This document shows positions 32,732 to 44,840 of a DNA stretch of 64,000 nucleotides, one piece after another. Position 1 is the first letter of the stretch. Every line of letters starts with the position of its first letter. This stretch comes from Rotaria sordida (lineage: Eukaryota; Rotifera; Eurotatoria; Philodinida; Philodinidae). Position numbers and translations under genes: made by a program. The stretch lies in contig CAJNOL010000087.1 in the NCBI GenBank assembly GCA_905250125.1, positions 220,743-284,742 on the forward strand, read 5' to 3'. A model generated the notes under the pieces. The model made no database searches and was not told the origin of the DNA. It saw only the letters and a program-made list of their open reading frames with translations.

Positions 32732-34734
32732 TTAAACAGATGTTTGTATTGGTGGTTCATAGCCATCAGCTCGTTCGACTCGTTGGCCTTTGTCATCAAC
32801 AGTCACACTACCATAACTTTCACCGTGCATTTCCATAAGACGAGCAACTGAAAAGAAAAAAGAAACAAAAAAAAATTAATCAACAAGAAACAACAAAAGA
32901 ATTTTTTTACCATCAAATTTTGGTTTTTTGAGTACTTTTACTTTTCGAATATTAACATTTTGTAGTGGATAAATACTACGACAAGCTTTTTCTATTTCAG
33001 CACCAATACTATTTGGAATACTGAAAAAAAACAAAAAAGAAAATTTTTTTTTTTGCCTTATTAAAATCAAACAATCAATCTTTAATGACATACAGTTTAT
33101 TAACAACTTCTTTAAGTTCACTGCCAGCAATATCTCGTGTCATAATTTCAACCATTTTCTTACGAATACCTTTAATCTAAATAAAAATCATTATCAAAAA
33201 TTCGAATTCTATATGTATGACACAAAGATGGAATCGATTCGGATTTTTTTCAAAATTTAAACCGGACCAAAATCGAAGTTGATTCCGGATACGACGAACC
33301 GAACTAATCGGTTCAGTTTAGTGTCTTGCAACTGGGTCGGGTTCCCGGCATCCGGCACTACATGAGATCTCCACGTTTCAAAATATCTTAACTTTTTGCA
33401 AGCCGTTATATATATAAAAGCATAAAAATGAAAACCGGTTCGATTATGATCGAGTGATTCATTGTAATTGAGAACAGGTTACAGAGGTGGAATCCGATAT
33501 TGTTTTACTAAGAGAGTTCGTTGTTTTTTTTGTAAAAGTTTGTCTACAGATGATGAGGAGAGGAAAATGAACTATCAAAAAGATGAACATATATTATCGT
33601 CATGGGCAAAGCATTCATGTATGTATTCCCACTTATGATGTATAATACCAATACTGCGTTCCATTTCAGTGTCATTAGCAACAATCAAACGTATACGTAG
33701 CAAAATTGATCGAGTTTCAGAAGCAGAAAAACATTAAGTGAATTTTGAATCACTTGACTTTTTGTAGAATTTGAGATGATCTCTTTTTTTTGCTGCTGTT
33801 TATGAAAGAAACTAAACAGTATATTTTTTCATATAAAATAAAAGTTTTAAAATTGTATCAGGGCTCCGTATAGGGTGGGACTGTCCCATCCCACACGGAG
33901 CTCTGGGCTGTATTATGACTGTGAAAATATCTGTTGGATGTCGATTAGCCTCAGTCTAGATTCGGGTGTGAAAAGTCGTAACCATGAAGGACACTAGTTC
34001 GATTCGTCTTGCTAATCAAATTAATCCCATCTCTGATATAAAACTAACTTGTGTATGTTGTGCATAAGATGTTTTTCTGATTTGACCACGCATTCTCATG
34101 GTAAAGGCAATACAAAATACACGTAAAAGATATCCATCAGATGTACGAATATCAGCTTGTGCTTCGATTAATGTCTATTAAATAATATAAAGAATGTCAT
34201 TTTTCTTTTACAAAGTAAAATCTTTTTTTTTGTTCTTTTTCTGAATTATACCTGCCATTTTTTAACAAGCATACGAAGACGATCTGTTGTTATATCCATA
34301 CCATGAAAATTTGTTAAACAATGACGACCTTGTACATCTTCACAGATAAGTTTAAATTTTCGATAACTATCTTCATCGTCAAGTTTAATTAAATCACCAA
34401 GTGATGCTTCAAATACACGACCTTTTAAAGCATCCGAAGCGATTTCTATAAAAATAAAATAAAATAAAAATTTATTTTTAGCAAATCAATTTTTTAATTA
34501 ATTACTTGTGCCAGTTGTTCGTGTTACAAGTGTACGACCAATCGTACGTGTATCGAAATTAGCTGGTACTTTGACATCATACCAATCTTTTTTTGAAAAT
34601 GGATCAGCACTATAATAATATATAAAATAGAATAAAAATTTATTAAAGAAAACTATTTTATATTTTACATACACTTTCTTCTTGCCACCCTTCTTGGTAC
34701 CTTTAGTTAAACGTTTGTTCTTGCCGATGGCCAT
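32732..34734 (-). CDS. RPS3A: 40S ribosomal protein S3a (eS1)
   Basis: Structural protein of the small ribosomal subunit (eS1 family), cytoplasmic ribosome. Exons (minus): 34673-34734, 34506-34609, 34252-34445, 34049-34174, 33094-33176, 32911-33020, 32732-32847; 264 aa, the same length as human RPS3A. Signature stretches, all matching the family: [103 protein letters not shown] and C-terminal [13 protein letters not shown]. Intron 4 (33177-34048) is long and holds a 47-bp palindrome at 33859-33905. The gene is divergent from the TMED gene. A polypyrimidine-AG just before the start codon (CTTGTAG on the minus strand) could be a 5' UTR or trans-splice acceptor. Confidence 0.97.
33859..33905. 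repeat. 47-bp palindrome related to the minisatellite end
   Basis: CAGGGCTCCGTATAGGGTGG at the left is mirrored by CCATCCCACACGGAGCTCTG at the right. It looks like the two ends of an element joined with almost no interior. It sits in RPS3A intron 4. Confidence 0.7.
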
Positions 34735-35248
34735 TTGTTATGATCAATCTACAAGAAAAAAATATTAATGAAATTCTTTTTTTCTTTGGTTGATTATCAA
34801 TCTTGTCCTAAAAAAAATTTTTTTTATAGAATTTAAGATACTTCTAAAAATCAGCGACATCACAGTATTCACACTTTTTAATATGTCCTGCTAATTAGTG
34901 TATAGAATGTCATCGATTTGGAGAAGAACCTTTTTTATCATTATCAGACTTGTTTGAAAAAAAGAAAACATTTCGTAAGGTAATTTTATCCATAAAATAT
35001 ATTATGGATAAGACCATATTGACAGAACTATGACCTCCTAAAAAAGAAGTCGTAGTTGATCATTAATGCAGATGATGTGTTTCCAAATTCTGATTGGTTT
35101 ACGTTTCATAACCGTACACGCAGCACAGCATATTCTCTCTCGTTTTTTTTTATTATTTTTACTTAATAATCAGTCATTTGTTTTTCTTTATTTTGTCTCA
35201 AGAGATAATCAAGTTTTGTTTTGTGTTTGTTTTTTTTCAGATATAAAC
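34735..35248. promoter_or_regulatory. Shared divergent promoter region, RPS3A and TMED
   Basis: Only 514 bp separate the two start codons on opposite strands. This short AT-rich gap must carry both promoters and 5' UTRs. No clear TATA or initiator assignment can be made. Confidence 0.55.
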
Positions 35249-36020
35249 ATGGGAAATCAATCATTTCTATTTATTATTGTCTTTATTCTTATTCAATTAA
35301 TTTTACCAACACATTTACTTTATTTTCATATACGTGAAACTGATCGTAAATGTTTTATTGAAGAAATACCAGATCAAACATTAGTTATTGGTAAATATAA
35401 AGTTGAATTATTTGATCCACAATCAAATACATATTTACCATCAACACCTGGTATTGGTATGCATGTTGAAGTTAAAGATCCTGATGAAAAAATAGTTCTA
35501 TCAAAATTATATACAAGTGAAGGACGTTTTACTTTTACATCACATATACCAGGTGAACATGTTATTTGTTTATATTCAAATTCCACTGCTTGGTTTGGTG
35601 GACAACAATTAGTAAGTTATTAAAATAGAATAAAAATTTTTTTTTTAATTTAAAAGATTTTTCTTTTATTATAGCGTGTTCATCTTGATATTGATATTGG
35701 TGAACATGCAGTTGATTATCAACAAATAAGTGCAAAAGAAAAATTAACTGAACTTCAATTACGTGTTAGACAATTATTAGATCAAGTTGAACAAATGTAT
35801 GTTTAAAACAAAGAAATTTATTGTGTTTAAATTTTGTTTTTATAGAAGCAAAGAACAGAATTATCAACGTTATCGTGAAGAACGTTTTCGTGCTACAAGT
35901 GAATCAACAAATCAACGTGTTTTATGGTGGTCAATTGCACAATTACTTGTTCTTGTTATAGCTGGCTTTTGGCAAATGCGTCATCTTAAAGGATTTTTTG
36001 AAGCTAAAAAACTTGTTTAA
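35249..36020 (+). CDS. TMED9: p24 family cargo receptor, TMED4/TMED9-like (p24 alpha)
   Basis: Type I membrane protein of the early secretory pathway that cycles between ER and Golgi in COPI/COPII vesicles. Exons 35249-35611, 35675-35796, 35846-36020; 219 aa. Signal peptide at about 1-27 ([20 protein letters not shown]), then GOLD domain with the conserved Cys pair ([10 protein letters not shown] and HVICLYSNS), coiled-coil stalk ([17 protein letters not shown]), one transmembrane helix ([16 protein letters not shown]) and a cytosolic tail [12 protein letters not shown]. The tail has the FF COPII-binding and KKxx COPI-retrieval signals typical of p24 alpha. The start at 35249 is chosen because the signal peptide follows directly; an upstream in-frame ATG at 35066 would add residues before it and is probably not used. 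A pyrimidine tract ending in CAG lies just 5' of the start. Confidence 0.95.
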
Positions 36021-36288
36021 ACATTTTATTTAATTCCAATCGATGTTTGTTTTCTTTGTCATGCTATTTTCAATTGTCACTCGTCTATTATATTAATTTT
36101 CTTTCCTTTTTCTTTTTTTTCTTCTGTTGTCTTGGTCAATCTCAAATAGATTTCAACTTTAACTCTTGTTTTTATTTGTTCTGTTTTAGAGAATTAACTA
36201 AGATAATCAAAAAGAAAAACCAAACAGAACATTTTTTGTTGTCTTATCTTCAAAAGAATTTTGTATCATTTATATTTATTGTTATTCG

Positions 36289-39200
36289 ATGCTTGCACGA
36301 GGTGTTCGAAATGTTATTTATAATTATACCGATGCTCAACGTAAAGTACGATCGGCAACATCAAATGATGCTTGGGGACCATCACCAGCACTTATGCATG
36401 AAATAGCTGATTTAACAGATAATGTTGTTGCTTATGCTGAAATTATGCCAAGTAAGTTATTTAGTAAAATATTTTATGATGCTATTTACTTTAAATTATA
36501 AAAGTTATCAGCGAAACATAAGAAGATTTTAATAAGAGTTTTTTTTTTCTGTTCTGTATGTGACAACATTGTGTAAGAAAATTTTCCATTTTGATATCTT
36601 ATAATGAGTGTATAGAACTGATATCTAGTAAACATGGCAAGGTGAATTTCCCTTGTCTATTCATAGACAGAAATATCTAACTAATATGAGATGTGGGAAT
36701 TTCGAACCCAAGTTTATCATATTAATCTCTATACAAAAGTTTTATTCCTATGAATAATTGATAAACATCCCTCATACAATGAACGACTCCGAGTCTTCTA
36801 TTATGTTTTAGTATATACAAACTTTTTAGAGAGATTTTTTTATATGAACTCCTATTCATAAATAATCGAATATCGTTATTACATTTTAATTAGATCACTA
36901 TGATTATGTTTCAAATACAAAAAAAAAATAATCACTACAGTTGAATTTAAGTTTTTTTGTAAATTGAGCTGTTTGATTTTGTTGTTATTGGTAACGTTCT
37001 TTTTTGTTGTGACCTTCGTTTTCTTTTCACTATATTCTTTATTATTGTCTTTGGATTTTTTAATTGATAATATGTCGATAAACGTACTAATTCATTTTCA
37101 CATTCATCTATAGTCGAAGTTTGAATCTTTATCGTCACAAAGAAATGCACGATATGTTATTCGTCCATTTATTATATATTCACTAAATGTATATTACTAC
37201 TGATACAAATCAAGTCTAATATTAATTGTTCTCTCCTTCTTGCACCATTTATAGCTTCCTCTCTCTTTTCATCCTAGCTGACAACAGCTTTTTTCTTCCT
37301 ACGAAGAAAATATATCCTCGTTATGTATACATAAACTATCATTTTCACTCCTATGCTTTTGTAACTTTTATTCTCCAATAAAAATGATTCAGCAATATTT
37401 CAACGAGAAAAGGTTAAAAAGATTGAAACGAAGGGCTTTTTTTTACAAGGCCTGGATCTTCTAATATGTGGGGAGGATTAAAACTCTGTAGTACATATCC
37501 ATTAAAACGTAGTATTCAGCAGTGCTCATTTATATCAAATAATAGTTCTAAAGTTTTATTCAGTAACTTGTATTTAACGAGATGGCATCGTATGTCATTA
37601 GATGAAAATTACTTTACGAACTCGTAGTTGAAATACTTCAGTTGGAACCATTCGTTGTTCAATAAAGGATGGGATTACGAAACAAACTCTTCGGAAATCT
37701 GCAGAATCAATGATGAGATAGTATGAATATGTACTCATACTTAATAGACTATGCTATCTTGTTGAGTACTACAGTGTGTACCAATTATTCATAGACATAA
37801 GACTTTTTTTGTAGAAATTAATAAGGTCGACTTGAGTTCGGTCTTATTCGAAATTCACATAACCTTTTAGGATACTTTTTTTGTTTTTTTTTAAGTAGAC
37901 CAATAAGAAAAATACAAATATGATATTTATTTTAGTCTCTTCTCAAACAAAAATATCAAATTAATTTGACAAAGTACAGTGAAGAGATAAAGCATGACAT
38001 TTTTGAAAAGACTTTTTTAATTAAACAAAAACTTTCGTTCTCATTTAAACTAAAAGAACATTAACTTATCTAACATTATTAAAATAAATTGCAATATTAT
38101 TTTTTTTTGTTAATTGAAATTTTTTTTTCTTCTTTAATCTTATAGTTATTTGGAAACGTTTAAATGATCATGGTAAAAATTGGCGTCATGTTTATAAATC
38201 TCTTGTTTTATTGGATCATTTAATTAAATATGGTAATGAACGTGTTAGTCAACAATGTAAAGAAAATATATTTGCTATTCAAACATTAAAAGATTTTCAA
38301 TATATTGAAGATCAAAAAGATCAAGGTTATAATGTACGTGAAAAAGCTAAACTACTTGTTGCTTTACTCAAAGATGATGAACGTTTACGTAATGAACGTC
38401 GAAAAGCACAAGAAGCTCGTGAACGTTATGTACGTCAAGCTATGGGTATGGATTCAAATGGTTCTGTTACATATGGACGTTCAACAACATCATCAATGCG
38501 ACGTAATAGTATTGAAGGTAGTGATCCATATGGTGGTACATCATATTCATCAAGTCATAATACAAATCCATATTCAACAACAGGTCGTTCAACATCATAT
38601 AATGATAGTCTTCATACAGCTACAGGTAGAGATTTTGGTCAACCAACAAGTCAAGAAGAAGAACAACTACAAATGCAAATTGCAATGGCAGAATCACAGC
38701 GTGAAGTTTGTTTTAGATTGAAATAAATATGTAAATAAAGAAATGAAATGTCCTGTTTTCTTTCTTCAATAGGCTGAAGATGAAGAACGTCGACGTCGAA
38801 ATGATGAATTAAAACTTAAAATAGCTTTAGAACGATCAGTTAATGAATCATCACCTGAACCGAATAATACACAGGTAAAGAAACAAAATTATTTTAGTTT
38901 TCTAAATGATTTGATTTCAATGTATTCGTCAGAAAACTATCTCTTGATAAACAATTTTTTATCTAAACAATTAATTGTTTCGATAGTATATTTAAATAAA
39001 ATGTCAGCTGTCAAAGTTCACTTAGAGTTATAATGAATTGATAACAATTCAAGCGTTTAAGTATGATAAGAATTTAATTTCTAGAGTTTGAAATGATATT
39101 ATCTACATTAGTCTAAAATATTTATTTTTTTAGTTATTTGATTTTAATACAAATTCTCAACGTTTGGATTCATCACTTTTTGATACTCATCAAACTCATA

Positions 39201-41200
39201 CATCATATTTACCGCCAACAACAATGTCAAATATTGGTTGGAATGCAACAAATACTCGACCATCAACTCATCTTGGTTTTACAACTGCTACAAGTAAGAA
39301 ACAAATATTTTGTTGTTTGTTTGTTTGTTTGTTTTTCTTTCATCTATATATTGATTTATTAGATTCATCTGATTAATATTATACTATTCAAAAATAAAAG
39401 AAATTTAGTAAAACAAATAAGTTGTCGGCAATTCAAAATTTGAACAATCCTCTTCTTTTTTGTTATGGTTGGATAGAGCTCATCGAGTTACCTATAGAAA
39501 TTAGAAAAACCTATAAAAATTGTAATATACTAAAAGTATCAAGTCTTGGTAGCTTCAATATTTATCCGTTAGATGGATAGGAAAACAATTACGTATGATT
39601 TTTGAAAAATATTGTTCGATTTTTTCGATATGATTGCAAAACACTACAAATACGGGTTTGTATTCTAAGATTTTGACTATGAGTACTTCAACGCCGAAAG
39701 AAACGAATATCATATACCGAATCATTGAAAAAAATCTGCATCGAATAGAATCCTCATCAGTCAAAACTAATTGGCGGCAAATTTTGGTTCTTACGGAAAG
39801 TACAGGTTAGAGCGTTTGAAAACAATAGTAAGTTCGTATAGAATCGAAATTTGATGCAAATTAGTTTTGAGTATTGTATTTAATGCAGATTTTTGTACTG
39901 ACTCTGAGTATGATATTCGTAGCCATTGGAGCTGAACTTCTGATGGTTAAAATCTTACAATGCAAATCCATATATATGGTATTTTGCTATCATATTGAAA
40001 AAATCGTTTTTCTCAATCATGTTTTTTTCATAATTATATGACGAGTAAACTTTAAAAAAAAGTATTTGAATGAATATTTAAAGCTATCGAGATTTGACGT
40101 CTTCAATGTATTTCAATTTTTATAAGATTTTCCTGACTTTTTTGTTAAATCTAGCTTAATGCTAAAAAAATATTTCGCTCAATTTCGAATTGTCAGCGTC
40201 TTAAAGAAAATATATATATATATACAGTTAATGAATCGATATCTTTTTTTATTGCTTTAGTTTTATCAATTTTATTATAAATTCATTTATTTTCTCATAG
40301 ATGATCCTTGGACATTAGAATCAAATGGTCATAATTCTGCTACAACAATATTAAGTGATCCATGGCAAGGTTCAACAGCAGCAACCCCACAAGTTAATCC
40401 ATGGGGTGGAAATACTCATACAACTACTAATATTGATACTGGTCTTTCGGTCAATATATCAGACCCTTGGGGTCTTGGTACAACTCATTCTCAACCAACA
40501 ACAGCGATAACAAGTTCACCTCCAGCAACTACAAAAACGATTGAAAATGAATTAAGTGACTTTTTTGGAGCTGGTACAAGTAAGATTTTTTTTTTTTTTT
40601 TGTTTTTATTATTTTTCTTTTCAATTCAACATTAATATTTTCTTTCATAGCTATATTACCATCATATAATCAACAACCACAAGTACCATCGAATCCGTGG
40701 AATACAACATCGTCTCCTATAAATACAGGTTCAATATCTCCATTAAATACAAATTTATCAACAGGTGGTAATAATGGAAGTATACTTTATCCAACAATAC
40801 CTAGTAGTAATAATTTAAATCCTACTAGTGCAAGTCCAATATCATATTCAATGGCTGCATCTTGTAAAACACCCGAAAGTTTTCTTGGTGATAAATTTAT
40901 TAATTTAGTTAATCTTGACAAACTTGTTACTGATCCTAGAAGTAAAAAAAACAAAAAATCAAAAACTTCATCATTATGAAACTTTATTCTTTAGGTACAA
41001 ATCCATTTGGTTCAAATACATCACGTACACAAAATCCATTTACTAATTCAACAAAAGCACCAACACTTGATCAATTAACATCATCAAATAATACTGTTTT
41101 TACAAGTGGTTCATCATTACCTCCACCACTCATTCCTTCATCATATAATAGCAACAATACAACTATACCACCATTCAATACAAATAATCCATTTATGTGA
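36289..41200 (+). CDS. EPN2: Epsin (ENTH-domain clathrin adaptor)
   Basis: Endocytic adaptor that bends PtdIns(4,5)P2 membrane and links ubiquitinated cargo to clathrin and AP-2. Exons: 36289-36451, 38146-38705, 38773-38874, 39134-39293, 40301-40579, 40651-40941, 40995-41200; 586 aa, the usual epsin size. The ENTH domain spans about 1-150 (VRSATSNDAWGPSPALMHEI, IWKRLNDHGKNWRHVYKSL, VSQQCKENIFAIQTLKDFQY, VREKAKLLVALL). Two ubiquitin-interacting motifs follow (EEEQLQMQIAMAESQ; ELKLKIALERSVNES). Three DPW motifs (NDPW, SDPW, SDPW) for AP-2 and three NPF motifs (TNPFG, QNPFT, NNPFM at the end) for EH-domain partners complete the layout. Intron 1 is 1.7 kb; intron 4 carries a palindromic family B element. 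The specific paralogue (EPN1-3) cannot be told, so the symbol is nominal. Confidence 0.95.
39421..40200. mobile_element. Palindromic element family B, copy 2 (epsin intron 4)
   Basis: Intact copy of about 780 bp. It begins GTTGTCGGCAATTC and ends GAATTGTCAGCGTC, its reverse complement with mismatches. Internal stretches such as CATCGAGTTACCTATAGAAA and AGAAACGAATATCATAT match copy 1. No coding potential is seen. Confidence 0.78.
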
Positions 41201-41586
41201 ACAAAAACATATTACTTTTATTTTATTAATCTTCCGTTATGAGAAAGATTTGTTTTAGTTGTAATAGATCTTATCCCATCTTACTTTATTTTTCTTTTGT
41301 TTCATAGAATCTCCTTTGCTTTTTTTCTTCTTTTATACATTACAAAATTGATAGATTTGTAATGTATCAATCATCTTAAACAACAAAGAACTGTTGTCTT
41401 GTGACTATTCTAAAGATCTTATTATTCGTTTCTCTTTTTAATTGTACATTCATTATATACAGTTTAATATCGTTATATGCGCAGTTTTTTTTCTCTTTGA
41501 TACGAATGAAGTTATGTGTATTTTTCTCTTTGGAAATAAAAAAATAAAGAACATGCTGTAGCTGATCAAATATTCAGTTGTTTTAG
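41201..41586. other. Gap between epsin and ADPRM
   Basis: Epsin 3' UTR and ADPRM upstream sequence in 386 bp. Poly(A)-type AATAAA signals lie at about 41536-41548 (GGAAATAAAAAAATAAAG). The short same-strand spacing would suit a compact promoter or a co-transcribed pair. Confidence 0.5.
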
Positions 41587-43788
41587 ATGGCAACTATTGC
41601 CATCATGGAAGAAAATTCATTAAATATAAATTTGCATCGAAATGAAAATCTACAACCAATAATATCATTTGGTTTAATAACAGATATTCATTATGCAAAT
41701 AATGATGATCGATGGAATTATTCAAATACATTTCTAAGACGTTATAGAAATTCTTTAAATTTAGTCGATCAAGCATGTAATTATTGGTTAAATGGAATAT
41801 ATCCGATAGCATTTATAATTCAACTTGGAGATTTGATTGATGGATGTTGCCACACCAATAAAACATCAATAAATGATTTAAAAATAATTCTTGAACAATT
41901 TAGAAATATTTCGCCTATTTATCATATTTGGGGAAATCATGAATTATATAATTTTACAAGAAATGAATTATTAAATGGACCATTATGTTCATTTGATACA
42001 AAAAATATTTCACCTGGTCACTATGGAACATTCAAAGTTTCTCCTAATTTAAGAATTATTGCAATTGACACTTATGAATTAAGTTTATTGGGTATTGATA
42101 AAAATAATACACTTTATATTCAATCAATGAATTTATTAAGAAAATATAATCAAAATGAAAATATCAATGATCCAACTGGATTAGATAGTTATCAACAACG
42201 ATTTATACAATTAAATGGTGGACTGACACAAAAACAACTTATTTGGTTAAAAGAACAATTACTTCAAGCAAAGGATCTTCATGAAAAAGTTATTATCGTA
42301 GGTAAAAGCAAAAAAAAACTCAAAATAAAATATTATACTACACTTCAGAAAAAGCATTTTCTCTTCTTTCAAAAAACACCTTGAAAACGTCAAGAGAAAT
42401 TTACATGTCTTGTCCGACAAATAAACGTCTGAATTTAATTCAATACAAATACTTTCTCATATAAATTAAATCAATCTGTTTACATAGTATTTACATTTCT
42501 CGCCTTTAATAAACATGACATCTATTCTTTACATTCCTACACACAAAAAAAAACAATGGTAAAATAATTCAATAAATGTTTTTGTTTACAGAAGACAAAT
42601 AGTTAATTAGATGATAAGACAAAATATATTTTTTTGCCTGAAGGAATGAAAAAGTTATTGAAAGTAGGTTTATTCATATAATGATTCAAATAAGAGATGA
42701 TCTTTCAGTTCGACTAAAAATAGCTATGACACATACTATTAACAAAGATTTAATTGCTTAAAATGCCGTTTCAAAAAACAAACACATGATTCATTAGCAT
42801 TCTATGTTCAGTGTCATGTTCTCTTTATGTGTACACAAACAATTAACCTATTCTTTTTCTTTACTTACGATCGAACCACCTGAACTGATGACCACTGGTA
42901 TGAAATTTTCAAGTAAACTCTTTTTTTTTGTAATTGTAGTAAGTAATTATTTTTTTTTTGGAAATTCATTATCTCGACAAAAGAATATTCTTTTTGACTG
43001 ACACTTTCAAAATATTGTGTGGACCATTTGACCAATCAATGAGCAAACTTTTACATCGAAATTATATTTTCTCGATGTATACCTAAAAACTAACTCGAAA
43101 ATTCAGTAAAACGATCCGAACTAGGCTTCAAAAATGCATAAGGATGAATTCTTTTAGGCTTTTGCTAGTCTTATTAAAACTTTCTTTGATGTCCCAATGT
43201 ACATTCAAACGATGAGTATTAGATCGGGTAGTTTTCTTCTTAATAACTTCCATTCTCATCAATGCTATAGATTATCATAATAATAACTGTCATATTTGTT
43301 TTTTTCCATTTAATATTAAAATTCTTTTGAGAGTATATTAACTTATTTTTAAAGTTGTATTCATTTGAGATTTTTTCTTTCTTTATTTCTTCCATAATAC
43401 TCTTCAACATATTCAATATGTTTTTATTCAATTCAAATCTCTAGTGTCTTCCAATGATGGATTGTCTTTTCTTCTAATATTTTAAGGTCATATTCCAATT
43501 CATCCAAAAGCATGTGATGAACTTGCTCTATTATGGAATTATGAAGATGTTTTAGATATTCTATGGACATTTGATAATAATGTTCTTGCTTATATTGCTG
43601 GACATTCTCATGAAGGTGCTTATTTTTATGATGAAAAAAATATTCATCATTTAACATTACAGGCAATAGTTGAATGTGAACCAGATACAAATGCTTTTGC
43701 AACGGTACATGTTTATAAAGATTATTTAATAATTGAAGGTGTTGGACGCATTGGTACTTATCGAATTGATTTTAACAAATTTAAATGA
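41587..43788 (+). CDS. ADPRM: Mn-dependent ADP-ribose/CDP-alcohol diphosphatase
   Basis: Calcineurin-like metallophosphatase of the ADPRM family, hydrolysing ADP-ribose, IDP-ribose and CDP-alcohols with Mn2+. Two exons, 41587-42301 and 43487-43788, join at ...VIIV-G-HIPIHP to give 338 aa (human about 342). The metal-site motifs appear in order: TDIHY (residues about 34-38), QLGDLIDG, WGNHELYNF, GHIPIHP and AGHSHEGAY. Family-specific stretches also match, including LSLLGID, QLNGGLTQKQLIWLKEQL, LLWNYEDVL and TNAFATVHVY. The start is the first in-frame ATG; a second ATG at 41605 could serve. TTTTAG stands immediately before the ATG, so a spliced or trans-spliced leader could join there. The 1.2-kb intron is unusually long for this window. 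Confidence 0.94.
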
Positions 43789-44103
43789 GAAAAGACAATG
43801 ATATATAAGTACATAATTTATTTTCGAAATACCAAAAAAAATATATTTTATTTTTTTTATTTTTTTAAAAAATAACTTTTTTCGTTATTACTTGTTAATA
43901 ATTAAAATAATCATCGTGTCAAATATAAATAAAAAAAGAAATCATTTCACAGATTATCGAATATCTTCTTTACACCTGTTCTGTTTTATATGATGCAACG
44001 AAAAGAAGAAGTGTTAGTAAAAAATATGCGCATAATTTAATGTACAAAAATAGATTTTATAAATATAAATCAATGTTAATATTGTCTCGTCTTTTCTCAC
44101 ATT
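43789..44103. other. Convergent gap between ADPRM and the TMEM272-like gene
   Basis: 315 bp shared by the two 3' UTRs, with AT-rich sequence and AATAAA-like signals such as AAATATAAATAAAAAA near 43920. Nothing else seen. Confidence 0.5.
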
Positions 44104-44840
44104 TTAACGACCAATGTTCGATGATTGTTTACTTGCTGTCATACTATCGTCAATTGCAATGCAAATTTGAATAATAAAGCCGATTAAACCAAAGATATTA
44201 GCTAGCAAAGCTGTCCAATAGACAATCGGATGACAGAAAGCCAATGATGCTGGATGTTTTAATTGAAGTTTTATACGTAATGTTAATTTTACCCACCAAA
44301 TCTAAAAATAAAATATTTTTATTTTATTTCATAAAATCCAAAATAAACAACATACAGTTCCAGTAATCCACCAAATGAATATAATAATACTAAAAATAAT
44401 TCCAAATAAAGTTGCAATTAATATTCCAATACCTTTTTCTAATGAAAATGATCGTGCACGTCGAATTACTAACATATATAGGTTTATTTTAGAAAAAGAA
44501 ATCAATAAATTAAAAATTTCTTACAAGCAAGAAATGTTATTCCTAAAATTTGATAAATAAAAAGATTAATAAGAATTAAAATACCAAATATAATTAAAAA
44601 TATTGGTATATTAGGTTTTGCAATACATGAATTTCTATAGATTATTCCAATTACGAGAAATATAATTGGAAAAATAATTAAACAAATAATTACATATAAA
44701 GATAAATTATTAAAAATTTGAATTAAAATTTTTTTTCTTTCTTGTTGTTTATCATGTTCATTAAAGGATTGATTAAAATTTGTTAACGATTCAAGATCAT
44801 TCAAATCTGTATCAATTGAATGATGCAATTGATTTTTCAT
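44104..44840 (-). CDS. Four-helix membrane protein, TMEM272-like
   Basis: Small multi-pass membrane protein of unknown function. Exons (minus): 44525-44840, 44356-44468, 44104-44301; 208 aa. A polar N-terminus (1-40) is followed by four hydrophobic segments: LSLYVIICLIIFPIIFLVIG, IPIFLIIFGILILINLFIYQ, ILIATLFGIIFSIIIFIWWI and VYWTALLANIFGLIGFIIQI. The short link after helix 1 (RNSCIAKPNIPIF) resembles the C-x(n)-IPIYL pattern of vertebrate TMEM272-type proteins, and CHPIVYW before helix 4 fits the same group; this assignment rests on recalled pattern only. The tail is short and polar (SKQSSNIGR). It is convergent with ADPRM, 315 bp apart. Confidence 0.75.

Noticed and set aside
33943-34017. 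Possible tRNA in RPS3A intron 4: GATTAGC...GCTAATC frame 75 nt with a GTTCGATTC B-box-like stretch
   Set aside because: The T-arm stem would have several mismatches and no consistent anticodon arm could be drawn; at most a decayed tRNA-like sequence.
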